Shown: positions 1 to 9,954 of the stretch, piece by piece
How positions within the stretch are numbered: the first letter of the stretch is position 1
How the letters are laid out: each line of letters opens with the position of its first letter
DNA from: Sparassis latifolia
Taxonomy: Eukaryota > Basidiomycota > Agaricomycetes > Polyporales > Sparassidaceae
Reading direction: 5' to 3'
NCBI GenBank assembly: GCA_018466975.1
Contig: CM031556.1
Span: 124,001-188,000 of the forward strand
Length of the DNA: 64,000 nucleotides
Program-made: the position numbers and the translations under genes
The notes under the pieces: generated by a model
Seen by the model: the letters and a program-made list of their open reading frames with translations, nothing else
The model's database searches: none
Told to the model about the DNA's origin: nothing

Positions 1-440
1 TAATGGTGAATCGGGCAAGGGGTGCAACGATGCGCAAGTTCTCAGGGACACACAGGACTGCTAGCGTGATATGGCCCGCGTTCGGTGTAGCATGCAGAGA
101 CCTCATTGCGAATCGCTTAGTATTATGTCGGTTAGTTTGCAATGAATGGAATCGTTGAACGTACAGTTCTCGCAGTTGATGATAGAACTGCCATACCTGG
201 CTTGGATCAGCGAGAAACCCTTCAGGAGTAGAGAATTCCAGAGGGTCATAAGAATTCCAAAGTCCACCAAAGTCTCTGAACGTTGGTATGCCTGGCCAAA
301 TGTATAGATTCAAGCAAGCGAGAGATGTTGCGGGATCGCTCACCAGAGGCTGCAGACAACCCGGCTCCGACCACGGCCACTATGCTCTTGCTGCTCTTCA
401 GGACCCCGCGAAACGCTTCTATGTCGGTTGATGGCGCCAT
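1..440 (-). CDS. Sirtuin (SIR2-family NAD+-dependent protein deacylase, SIRT5-like), 5' part
   Basis: NAD+-dependent lysine deacylase, N-terminal part only; the gene runs off the left edge. I join exon 1 (440-344), exon 2 (291-165) and exon 3 (101-<1), with GT-AG introns at 343-292 and 164-102. The spliced protein starts [12 protein letters not shown] and has the NAD-binding GAGLSAASG motif directly followed by [16 protein letters not shown], the sirtuin Rossmann-fold hallmark. It continues with an [20 protein letters not shown] helix, PNAGH, and APLARFT reaching the edge just where the ITQN motif should follow. The segment around VWQFYH...PNAGH resembles class III (SIRT5/CobB-like) sirtuins more than SIR2/HST types. 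Catalytic His and Zn-binding Cys lie outside the window. The family is certain; the subclass is inferred. Confidence 0.88.
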
Positions 441-708
441 TCAGCTCTACTGCCACCATAATCTAGGCAATTATCAAGACAAGTAGGAGTAGGTGTGACA
501 CGTTGGCCCGGGACGGAGCTGGTCACGAATCTTGATCGATCACTCGAGTCTATGGAAGAAGTACACCCTATCTTCAGTTAAGATATTCGAATTGAGGCCC
601 TGGCTTAAATGGCGGTACGCTGGAACACAGGCATTCATGCATCATGACTCGTCAACTTGAAGATACTGTGCCATTACGACCAATCCGGCCAGTCACGCGT
701 CCGAACGG

Positions 709-934
709 GGTTGGCCTGGCCGGAATCCTACATATATATGTCGCGGGCGTAGTGGCCGGATGGTACAAACTTGGGTACCCAGGTCGTGACTTGGCCGGCA
801 GGCCGGTCACCTTTCCCTCCTCAGCGGCTGGCTTGGCCGGCTAGCCGCAACGTGTCCACCGTCCGCTGTCACGACTGTTCCGACCGGGTGGCCGGATCGT
901 CACAACTTGGCTGTCCGTTGTCACACCCCCGGCC
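709..934. repeat. Dense cluster of GGCCGG hexamers
   Basis: Between the sirtuin and the first DUF7770-like gene (441-1213) I see no gene. Within it, GGCCGG occurs about seven times in roughly 220 bp (near 716, 752, 790, 799, 833, 889 and 930), often preceded by TT or TG (TTGGCCGG, GTGGCCGG). The spacing is irregular, so this is not a simple tandem array. It could be a transcription-factor site cluster or a decayed low-complexity repeat. Short ORFs over it show no recognisable protein. Confidence 0.4.
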
Positions 935-1213
935 GGAATTGTCGTAATGGCACAGTATCTCGCGCAGTTCACTGACATGGCAAAGTCCACAACCATCGAG
1001 ACAACAGGATATTGCGGAGTAGGTACTGTAAAATACGTTCCTCGTATCGCGATAACATCGCAGAACTCTTACATCATCATTGTTATCAAGCACATTCAAT
1101 ACTGCCGATCCATCCGCTTTCCTGATGGGACGGGGTAGAGACTGAAACTTTCGGATGCTCTAATCAATTAATTCGGTCAGTAACAGATCCGGAGTGCGTC
1201 TGCCAAGATTGAC

Positions 1214-1840
1214 TCACCAGCCAGTGTAGAAAATACCGCGCCGTTCATGTTCCGGTGGGTACGGGGCGTACTTTATCTCGCCGGTGTCTTTATCGCGCAT
1301 GTAGAAGTATGCGGACGCTGCGGAAATGGCGTCGGCAACAGTGGCTTCCGCGTAGTTCGCATTTGGCGGCTTCATAATGAGGGAGGCTCTCTCCATATCG
1401 CGCACAGCTGTTTCCACCCACCAGGCGCAGCCGTGGATGCTCTCAGTGAACTGGTAGTTAAGTCTGCCACGAGAAACGAGGGCATCGAAGACTGCACGGA
1501 TAGTGGAACGGTCTCCAGTGGGGTGCGCCGTGATCGCATGCATGTGGTGCCACGTTAGTTTGAACGGCTTCGTTGTGATTCCCAAACAACCCATCCTCTG
1601 CCTCCCATTCTCATCCGGCTCCACTTGTTTGACCATGTCCAGGACAACCGACGTGGCGGGACCTACTACAAACCACAAACGCCAATGGTTTGCCGCATCG
1701 TTGAGAGCCTCACGGATCTGGGGTTTGTCGGCAGCGGCATACATCTCGGTGAAGGGAGCGTCGAGGTAAAGATAAGCATCTGGGCTGATGTAAGGATTGG
1801 GTGGTAGCGCAGGATCTTGTTTGGGCATCATGGGTGGCAT
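1214..1840 (-). CDS. DUF7770-like protein, copy A
   Basis: Protein of unknown function. The open frame starts further up (1915) only with non-ATG codons, so I take the ATG at 1840 (MPPMMPKQDPALPPNP). The core NHWRLWFVVGP...VVLDMVKQ..., then a Thr/His-rich middle, RGRLNYQFTES and GCAWWVETAVRDME match the pattern I know for the fungal DUF7770 family (NHWxLxL, a LDM strand, and a GCxxW motif near the C-terminus). Copy B at 5881-6474 aligns throughout. The frame closes at TGA (1214) after FYTGW, but the last codons read TG followed by GTGAGT. Copy B shows the same arrangement, so a further short 3' exon is possible. It is transcribed divergently from the NRPS-like/APH gene at 2769, suggesting a shared promoter. 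No catalytic residues can be assigned. Confidence 0.72.
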   Translation of the reverse strand: MPPMMPKQDPALPPNPYISPDAYLYLDAPFTEMYAAADKPQIREALNDAANHWRLWFVVGPATSVVLDMVKQVEPDENGRQRMGCLGITTKPFKLTWHHMHAITAHPTGDRSTIRAVFDALVSRGRLNYQFTESIHGCAWWVETAVRDMERASLIMKPPNANYAEATVADAISAASAYFYMRDKDTGEIKYAPYPPEHERRGIFYTGW

Positions 1841-2768
1841 ACTGTGGAGACAAGGTAGTGCAGGTGAATACTGTGTGTTGGCGGGCACTGCTGAGTCTTT
1901 TGAGTGCGGATGCAATACGTCTTCTTAAATAATTCTCGGGGTATTCATCTGATGCACCTCTTCAGACTTCAAGGCGATGCTGGCAACCCAAGACGACTAA
2001 TCTGGCGCGCTCATTCGGCCCCATGTGAGACAGCTCTCCACACTATTTCCAACCCATACGTTCCTTCTTCGTGTGGTGATGTACATCAGTTTCTCACACA
2101 GTGGTATTGTGGCGTAAGTGACTCATGATTGGAAAAAAATACCTACGACAGAAGCTCGAGCCATTTACCGCAACCAGCAGACATGGGAAGGTATTTTGAT
2201 AGAGACCGGTATCGATTGATCTATGTTGTGGTACAGGGTGTATTCTCCGTGCTCAGACACGCTGCATGTATCTTTAACATCCTGACCACGCCCTCCGCTT
2301 GGATGCATCTATTATTCTCCTGAAAGTTGGAGCGAGTACAGTGTTTCCTGCAGGTTGAGAGCAGATGAATATATATCTGTTCGCCACGCTGCCCACCTGT
2401 GGATGCGTGTTTACCAGGCGCTAGAAGAGCCAAGGAAGGCGCTACGCCAGAATGGAAGCAGATCTCGTATCCTGTTTTATCAAACTTCTAGACCGTCCTC
2501 GTGTCAACTCATCAAAGATACCAGTGTAACTGCAGCTGGGGGGCTCTGAATCACTTGGTCACCGCCGCCACAAAGAATGGATAGGACGGCGTCTCTCCGC
2601 ACCGCGCCGTCAGGTAGGCAGGTAGTTTCCAAAAAATGCAACTTAAGAGCAGAGCTTCTATCAGAGTACAAGGACTCGACCTTATATGGCAGTGCGAACA
2701 AACAACGCACGCATCCGTGGCCAGTGGTCGCGACGGCACTGCTGTTGAACTTGTCCATGCATCCTGCT
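1841..2768. promoter_or_regulatory. Shared divergent intergenic region, unit A
   Basis: About 930 bp separate the DUF7770-like start codon from the NRPS-like/APH start codon, which face away from each other. The equivalent region of unit B is about 910 bp. I see no convincing TATA pair or repeated operator. The call as a bidirectional promoter rests only on gene orientation and on its conservation in both units. Confidence 0.4.
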
Positions 2769-5333
2769 ATGCCGCGGTTTAGCGTATCTCATTGGATTTC
2801 TCCGCAACCCTCGTCGCCTATCTGGTGTTCCAGGACTATTCACCTAGATGTCACTGACGACGACCCATCTCATCTCGCTTTTGCTACGGTCCTTGCTCTC
2901 CGCCACCATGAATGTGAACTTGCAATCAAATACCATATAATTGATTCGTCTGGCGGACATAAGATTCTGGTTCCCATCCTTGATACCACCGTTGCCACCT
3001 TATCGAATTCAAATCCAGAAGGGCGTCCTGCTGTGGCACTGTGTATGACCCAGGAGCGTTTGGTATCCCCTACTGAGCTCGCGATTTCGCTTTCCGTCCC
3101 CGTTCTCATAACACATTATATTCTTTCAAGTCGGCGTTCACTTGACATCACTTTTGATACGGATGAGATTGAGACATCCCGTGCGGGATGGTTCCTGATT
3201 CATATAGCCCAGGCCCTTCACCATATTGCACTGCACGGGCCACAACGACCTCCCAAGGATCTATTCGCCGGAGTTGTAGAAAAAGCCCTTCTCGAAGGTG
3301 AAAGCAGCGCCACCCGCTACGATCGTTGGCATCGTTCATTCGCACCTCCGGTAGGCAGCCTATTACTGGACTGCTTTGCGGAGCGAGCGAAGACAGATCC
3401 CCTGGCCACAGCGATAGCGCATGCAGACCTGCAAGGGTCTATTACACGGACATCCCATGTCTCATACGCCGCAGTTCTCGCTCTGTCTCTGCAGTTGGCA
3501 GCCACTCTCAAGTCCGTGGGTGTTGGCGTTGGTGACGTCGTAGCAATTTGTGTTGAAGACATTCGACACATCGCCGTGTCTATATTGGCCGTCTTAATCT
3601 GTGGCGCAGCGTACATCATATTGGATACCGGCAACACTGACGTAGAGGCACTGTCTACGCAATCGACGTCGTTGCCGAAGCTGAGCGCTGTACTGTCACA
3701 ACAGCGGGAATTCAGCCAAACTTTCGGACCTTCCCAGAGTCTCCCTTTGTAGATCCGGGGAAACTCGTCTTCGATGAAAGCATCATTCTCACATTGCAGC
3801 TACCTTCGACGTTCATTCGTCCCGCCTCTGTGCAGCCGTCCGCTACTGCATACTTTAAGCCCAGTGTCGACTCCGAAGGTGAGAAGACGTGGATTGCTGT
3901 CACACATGAGGACGCTATCCACCACCTGAAGGAATATTTCTCCAAGTTTGGCGCAGGATCTGATTTCCGGTTGTTACATCTTTTCACTGTTCCAAGTCAT
4001 TTCTTAGGCCTAAACATATGGCACACATTCATGGTCAGTTCATTTTCTACTCTCTTACCTAAGTTGCTCTGTTGAGAGACTTTGAGCAGCATCGATCCGC
4101 ATTATGTTTCGTATCCCAAGAACTGGAGAGTGGGATCTCAATGTCCTCTCTGGTCCGCATGACAGGTTGCACCCATCTAGCCGTGCCGCCTAACCAGGTG
4201 GAGAATGCGTCCGCGTTGGTTTGCAGAGCGTTAGAAGATACTGAAGCGGAATCACTACAAGCTGGTGGTAAATTGCCCCTCCGGACATTGGTTGTTCCTC
4301 GTCTATCCTTGGCCACGTGGAACCAGCTACCTCTCGCACAGACGAAGATTCAACTGATGGTGGTAAGGAGGCGTCTCGTATCTTGATCGCCGCATATTGA
4401 TTACGTGCTTATTATCAGCATGAGGAAGAGGATCCGTCGAGGCAAGTCCTGTATTCTTTCTGGACTGTTCAGCCGCTCATCGCGAGATTCAGTGTGTATC
4501 AACTGCCGGAGAAACCTTCCGAAATCGTCTTACTTTACCAGAAGCAGGACACAGACTTGACACCGCTCCATGTATTGGCGCTGCTTCCGAAGGGCACCGT
4601 CATACACGACATGGGCCCTCGCATCGTACAGATCACCGGAAGCCTAGCTGTCAAGTATGGCTGGTCGGTCAGCGAGCTTGAGGCTCGGAACATGCTCTAT
4701 GTCCTAGAGCGGACCTCCATTCCGATCCCTGATGTCCATCTGGTTTTCAAACAGGGCAACATCACTTACATCATCATGCAGTTCATTCATGGACCGACAG
4801 TCCAGAATTGCTGGCACATGCTGGACGCCTCTCAGCGTCACAGCGTCGCTTCTCAACTCGTACGATACATCGACGACCTGCATTGCAGCAGTGTATCGGC
4901 GCCGTCTAATAAGCCTGGCCCGCTGGACGGAGGGAAGTGTGAGGGACCGTGGTTCACATTCTATGGTGCCGGTCCGTTCGCCTCGTACGAGGAGCTGGTC
5001 ACCTGGCTCAACCGGAAAGAAGTGCTGTCACAGACCAAGAGTACAAACTCCTTTACCACCGACCGTCCTCTCGTCTTCACTCACCAAGATCTATCTCCGA
5101 GAAATCTTATTCTGGATGATAACGACAAACTGTGGGTCATCGATTGGGAATTAGCAGGTTGGTATCCCGCGTACTTCGAGTATGCATGTATTCTGGCAGA
5201 CGTCGGCACGCCGCAGGTGCGAATTCCGGATGGCTGGATGAAGACCATGTTATCCCATCTTCCAGACTACGATGTCGAGTATCGTCTTTTGCAGTCCATT
5301 CAATACGCGTTGGATGTCATGCCGTTTTCATAG
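2769..5333 (+). CDS. NRPS-like degenerate adenylation protein fused to an APH-fold kinase domain, copy A
   Basis: I start at the ATG at 2769 because copy B also begins MPR-SHW there; ORF sequence upstream is not conserved. The first ~170 residues look like the C-terminal lobe of an NRPS condensation domain (LDITFDTDEI...GWFLIHIAQALHHI). A linker then leads to the N-terminal half of an adenylation domain (LLLDCFAERAKTDPLATAI; VGVGDVVAICVED; CGAAYIILDTG). The A3 phosphate-binding loop is absent: the matching segment reads YFKPSVDSEGEKTWIAVTHE. After about 4494 comes an aminoglycoside-phosphotransferase fold with Brenner motif FTHQDLSPRN and metal-binding DWELAGW. Frames jump near 3710-3750 and again near 4030-4080, where no good acceptor is visible, so exon structure is uncertain and the copy may be decaying. 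A GC-AG intron (about 4443-4493) joins the two halves. Substrate unknown. Confidence 0.68.
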
Positions 5334-5880
5334 CTGTCTTTCTCCCTTTTTATTGTGCTGGGACTGATCTATTTCGGAATGTAAACATATAGCCAGCTTG
5401 GATCTCTGGCGCTATACTTCCGCCTTAGACGGTGCTCTACCAGTTGATGAATTTAGGCAAGTTTGAGAGAGCTAGAGTGCCCCTCGTGACTAGGAGTAAC
5501 TTGCCAACACTCTGTACTCTTATCCGCATGGCTTTTTCCATACATCCAATGAGCACAATTAACCATTCAACGTTCAATCGGCGTAGGATTCTCTGGCTTG
5601 CTAAAAGGGAACCTCCTTGTATACCATTGCAATATCATAAGAGTCTCGATCAATCCTCCTTCGGAATTGGTGGGTAGCGTAATACAATCCGCAAGGCCGT
5701 GACAGTTGGAATCTAGGCACATAGTGCATACATTTATTCGATGGCATTCTCCAAACTCTGCTGTTCTCCAAGTTTCTCATCCAATGACATATTGGCCTGG
5801 CCAAAATGCAGAAAAACTCCCAGAAACTCTCTGAATGATGCAGGCGATCATGCGAGGGTCAGTCATATCTTTAGTTGTCA
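5334..5880. other. Intergenic, no gene seen
   Basis: About 550 bp between the 3' ends of copy A NRPS-like/APH (plus) and copy B DUF7770-like (minus), which converge here. Short ORFs have no recognisable content. A possible extra 3' exon of the copy B DUF7770-like gene could lie near 5780-5830, after an intron starting at the FYW codon. Confidence 0.5.
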
Positions 5881-6474
5881 TCACCGTAAATTAACGTACC
5901 AGTAGAAGATACTACATCGAGGTTCCAACGCGAATGGCGTCACCTGTATTCCGCCGTCCTCCTTCTCCTCATAGAGATTCTTGACCGCCTCCAAGACGGT
6001 GTCAGCCATGGTGTCATGCGTGTATACCGCTCCATCTGGCTTGCTGATAAAGCCATGTTCCTCCAGGTCCGCCACAGCCTTTGCCACCCACCACGCACAA
6101 CCTGTCCCCATTTCGGTAAAACGGTATCTCAATCTCCCATTGCGGATGAGGAAATCGAGGACTTTGCGGACAGTTACGTCGTTACGTCTAGGAAGCGCTT
6201 TGATTTCGGTCATGCGACGCTTCGACAACTTGAGAACGACGCCTATAAATGCGCTTTTGTCTTGGACTGACGTCTTGACCATGTCCATAACAAGACAGTT
6301 GTTAGGACCGAGGGCGAACCAAAGTCTCCAATGGTTGACCATGTCCTGCTGCATGGGACGCTCGAGGGCTCTTTCGGCGACGATGTACCTGGCGACGAAG
6401 GGGGTGTCCATCCATGGTTCGGCATCCTTATCGATTGTCGGGTTCTCCAACAAGTAAGACCCTTTGTCAAGCAT
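5881..6474 (-). CDS. DUF7770-like protein, copy B
   Basis: Paralogue of the 1214-1840 gene. The open frame extends to 6561 only with a GTG start; the first good ATG is at 6474 (MLDKGSYLLENP), in a CAACAATG context. Shared motifs are NHWRLWFALGP, VMDMVKT, RNGRLRYRFTEM, GTGCAWWVAKAVADLEEHG, and a final IFYW block. As in copy A, the last Trp codon is followed by a GT donor-like sequence (GTACGT), so the C-terminal tail may be spliced. It lies head to head with the NRPS-like/APH copy B at 7383. Function unknown. The constant pairing with an NRPS-like/APH partner suggests a common pathway, which is inference. Confidence 0.72.
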   Translation of the reverse strand: MLDKGSYLLENPTIDKDAEPWMDTPFVARYIVAERALERPMQQDMVNHWRLWFALGPNNCLVMDMVKTSVQDKSAFIGVVLKLSKRRMTEIKALPRRNDVTVRKVLDFLIRNGRLRYRFTEMGTGCAWWVAKAVADLEEHGFISKPDGAVYTHDTMADTVLEAVKNLYEEKEDGGIQVTPFALEPRCSIFYWYVNLR

Positions 6475-7382
6475 TGTTGATGAGAGGTAAGATATTTGGG
6501 GATATCCTGCGGTGGAAAACGGCTGCGAGTGTTGGTGCGTCTGCCTTCTTGCATTACCCACTCACGATGGGCTTTTATGGTGTGCTTGTGTATCATGCCC
6601 TCAAATCACCGGATGTGACGGCGACGTTCGGGATTGGTAGTCGTTGTTCTGCACCTCGCTTCTAGATTCCACAGAGTGGCTCGACTCGTTCTGTATTGTT
6701 TCCGCCCTTCCAAATTCATCCAATAGATCAGTGACGCAACATCATTCCCACCCTCCGCGTTTTCCAGCTAGTGTGGAATGTGAGTGGAATATTCTCAGAC
6801 TACAAAATATGGGATAAATGACTCATGAAGGTGGCCTGCCGCAGGAGACGCGTCGTCACGATCTGGCCTCGAGTTCGCCCAGAGTATCAGTAATTGGCCT
6901 GAGGAGGAACCGTCATCCCCCACTCAATATCTCTATGATTCTTCCCATATGTGTCTAGGCCTTGCGTTGTGCACATCGGCGTAGCCGAGATACCTAGTAA
7001 GAGCCAGAAGCAGATTCTTATTTCACTTGAAATATGAGCTCGTTGGAGAGCTGGAAGGGATGCCAAAATTCACGGTGAGAGTGCTCTGTAATAATTTTCC
7101 TATACGCGTGTCTTCATTCTCCATCTTACAGCCGCGATCGAGGGGTAGTGACATAGTATGAGTCAACTTGAAGCTAATAAGTGCACTTGTGACTCCGGAT
7201 ATCTGCGCTCAGAGTCAGAGTGAACGGGAGCGCGCCCCGAATTTGTATTGTGGGTGCGTGTGTTATGTCTGCACTTATATGGTATGGGAACCAAACAGGG
7301 CACGCGATCGGCGTTCCGGCAGCCTCTACTACTAATTCTATCCCGCCTCTCCAATTAGCTCGTATTGTAGCTCGTACATGCT
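6475..7382. promoter_or_regulatory. Shared divergent intergenic region, unit B
   Basis: About 910 bp between the facing-away start codons of copy B. No gene is visible inside; short ORFs lack homology to anything I recognise. Interpreted as a bidirectional promoter by orientation and by analogy with unit A. Confidence 0.4.
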
Positions 7383-9954
7383 ATGCCACGCCTTCCTTTC
7401 AGTATCTCTCATTGGGTTCCATCGCCACTTTCGTCGCCCTTATGGTGCTCCAGAACACTCGACTTAGGCATAACCGGTGGCGACCCGTCTCAACTAGCTC
7501 TCGCTACAGTCTGCGCTCTGCAGCACCATGGGTGTAACCTTGGAATAAAGTACGGCATACCTACCTTGTTCAACGGGCGCAGAGTCATGTTACCTGTTCT
7601 CGAGGATTCCATGCTCTCGCCCTCGCCATCGGCCCCGGTTGCATCCCCTGCTGTAGCGCTATGTTTTTCCTGCGAAATGTTTGCATCGCCAGAAAAACTT
7701 GCCCTTTCGCTGTCTTTCCCAGTACTTATCACGCACTACACCCTCCTAGATCGTCACTCGCTTCAAATTACGTTTGATACAGCAGAAATTTCAAGATCAC
7801 AAGCGGGATGGGTTTTGATTCATGTCGCACGCGCGTTCCGTCACATTCACACAAGCGGAATGCACGCGCTGCCCAGGGACTCGTTCCCCGGACTTGTAGA
7901 ACAAGCCCTCCTCGGTGACTCGCCAATCAACGCTCGCTACAAACACCCCCCTCTCTCGTTCGTCCCTCCGACTGGCAATCTGCTCCAGGATTGTTTTGCA
8001 GAGCGAGCGAGGTCCGACCCCCTCGCCACAGCAATAGCTCACGTGGAGCTTGAAGGCTACGTCTCACCCTCCTGCAATGTCTCCTACGCGGCCGTTGTCG
8101 CGTTGTCTCTTGAGCTAGCGGAGAAGCTGGGATCTGTCGACGTTGGGGTCGGTGACGTTGTAGCTATCTGCGTTGAGGATGTTCGACACGTAGCCATTTC
8201 CACTCTGGCTGTCCTTGTCTGTGGCGCTGCATATGTAATTTTAGATCCCGGCAGCACTTACAACACAGCACTTTCTTCCCTGTCGGCGGTGCTACCGGGT
8301 CTCCACGTAGTCCTGTCAGCCCCGTGGTTGTGGCCCCAGTGCTGAACCTGGGTCTCACCTCGTTTTCGTGAATCCTGGAGAACTTACGCTCGACGAGGCC
8401 TCCGTTTACTGCTCAAAATCGTGCATTCCACCATCACTTCGTCCGGACTGTATACAGCCTTCCGCTACTGCGTATTTGAAACCTGGCGTTGACTTAGAAG
8501 GCAGGACTACGTGGATGCCTGTTACTCACGAAGAAGCCATTCGTTATCTATCAGATGAGTATGACACGTTCGCCGGAGGCTCAGACTTCCGGGTACTGCA
8601 TCTCTCTGGAATTCTAGACTACTTTCTGGGTATGAGTATATGGCACACGTTGATGGTCAGCCAGTTTCTTTACATTGTTTTCTTGGCTTGGCACTTAGCT
8701 CGTGGATCTCGAGCAGCATAGATCTGCATTATGCTATGTACCCTCAGAGTTGCAGGCGCAATTTTCTGTGACATCCCTCATTCGTCTGACGGGCTGTACC
8801 CATCTGGCCGTACCTCTCGATGTGTCGGCGGTGGTTCACGAGGAGGTAGAGAAGATGGCCGCGAATTCGGCTCTGGCACAGAAGAAGTCGTCGCTCCAGA
8901 CGTTGATAGTCCCGTGTCTTTCCTCAGCAAACTGGGGAATATCCTCTCTTTCGCACTCGAAAATCCGATTGATGGTGGTAAGCAGAATCATTGAATTTAT
9001 CCAGGTATTTTTACTAACCCTGTTCGATGTCGGCTGGAGGGAGATGACCCTTCCAGGCAAGCCTCTTAGTCTTACTTGTCCGATCGTTGAGTTGCTGACT
9101 ATGTTTTCAGGGTAAAACCGTCTCCTCCAAAACCTGCAGAAATCTCGGTACTCCAGCGGAAGCCGGACACAGACTTAACTCCACTGCGTGTTCTGGAACT
9201 GATCCCGCTAGGTACCGTCATACATGACTTGGGGACCCGGGTCGTGCAGATCACTGACGACCTCGTCGTCAAGTACGGGCCTTCTGTCCGCTATGTTGAG
9301 GCGCTGAATACGCTCCATGTTCTGGAGCGCACTGATATACCGGTGCCCGACGTCTACCTCGTTTTCAAGCAAGGCGATGCCACCTACATAGTCATGCAGT
9401 TCATCCGCGGACGCACCGTCCAGAGCTGCTGGCACATGTTGGACGACTCTCAGCATCAACATGTTGCTTCTGAGCTGGCACGATACCTATGTGAGCTGCA
9501 TGCCAGCAGTGTGTCGACACCGTCCAAGAGGCCTGGTCCTTTAGATGGGGGAAAGTGCGAGGGCATATGGTTCACGCTCTATGGTGCTGGTCCGTTCGCG
9601 ACGTACGAGGATCTCGTCTGTTGGCTCAACCGGAAGCTCGCCCTCTCGGGTGCGCCTACCAATAGGCAGTTCACCACCGACCACCCTCTCGTTTTCACCC
9701 ACCAGGATATGTCTCCGAGGAATCTGATCCTCGACGACGTAAACAAGCTGTGGGTCCTTGATTGGGACATGGCGGGGTGGTACCCTGCGTATTTCGATTA
9801 TACCTGCATTGCTTCGGATATTGGCACTCCGGCGGTGCCAATCCCTCTCGGGTGGTCGAAGACCATTTTATCGCATCTTCCTGATTATCAGGAAAATTAC
9901 CGTTTGCTACGATCCATTGCTTGGGTGCTAGATGTTATGCCGTTCGCGAAGTAA
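7383..9954 (+). CDS. NRPS-like degenerate adenylation protein fused to an APH-fold kinase domain, copy B
   Basis: Begins ATG at 7383 (MPRLPFSISHW). Order as in copy A: a condensation-domain C-terminal lobe (LQITFDTAEI...WVLIHVARAFRHI); an adenylation N-subdomain (LLQDCFAERARSDPLATAI; VGVGDVVAICVEDVRH; CGAAYVILDPGS); a segment aligned to A3 that lacks the SGTTG loop (AYLKPGVDLEGRTTW then VTHEEAI); then GCTHLAVP; then the APH domain with FTHQDMSPRN and DWDMAGWYP. The intron at about 8657-8699 (GTCAGC...TTAG) splices cleanly here. The GC-AG intron at 9058-9111 links DDPSR to VKPSPPK. Near 8330-8370 the frame changes without a usable intron, at the same place as in copy A. Neither an A10 lysine nor a carrier (T) domain is seen. 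It could be a repurposed scaffold plus kinase rather than a synthetase. Confidence 0.7.

Larger units (their letters stand above)
1214..9954. repeat. Tandem duplication of a two-gene divergent module
   Basis: Unit A spans about 1214-5333 and unit B about 5881-9954. Each has a minus-strand DUF7770-like gene and a plus-strand NRPS-like/APH gene, in the same order and orientation. The head-to-head spacing is nearly the same (about 930 bp in A, 910 bp in B) and the period is about 4.6 kb. The proteins are clearly homologous along their whole length but well diverged, and intron positions, including a GC-AG intron, are shared. The intergenic promoters show no obvious nucleotide identity. This is therefore an old tandem segmental duplication rather than an assembly duplicate. 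Confidence 0.9.
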
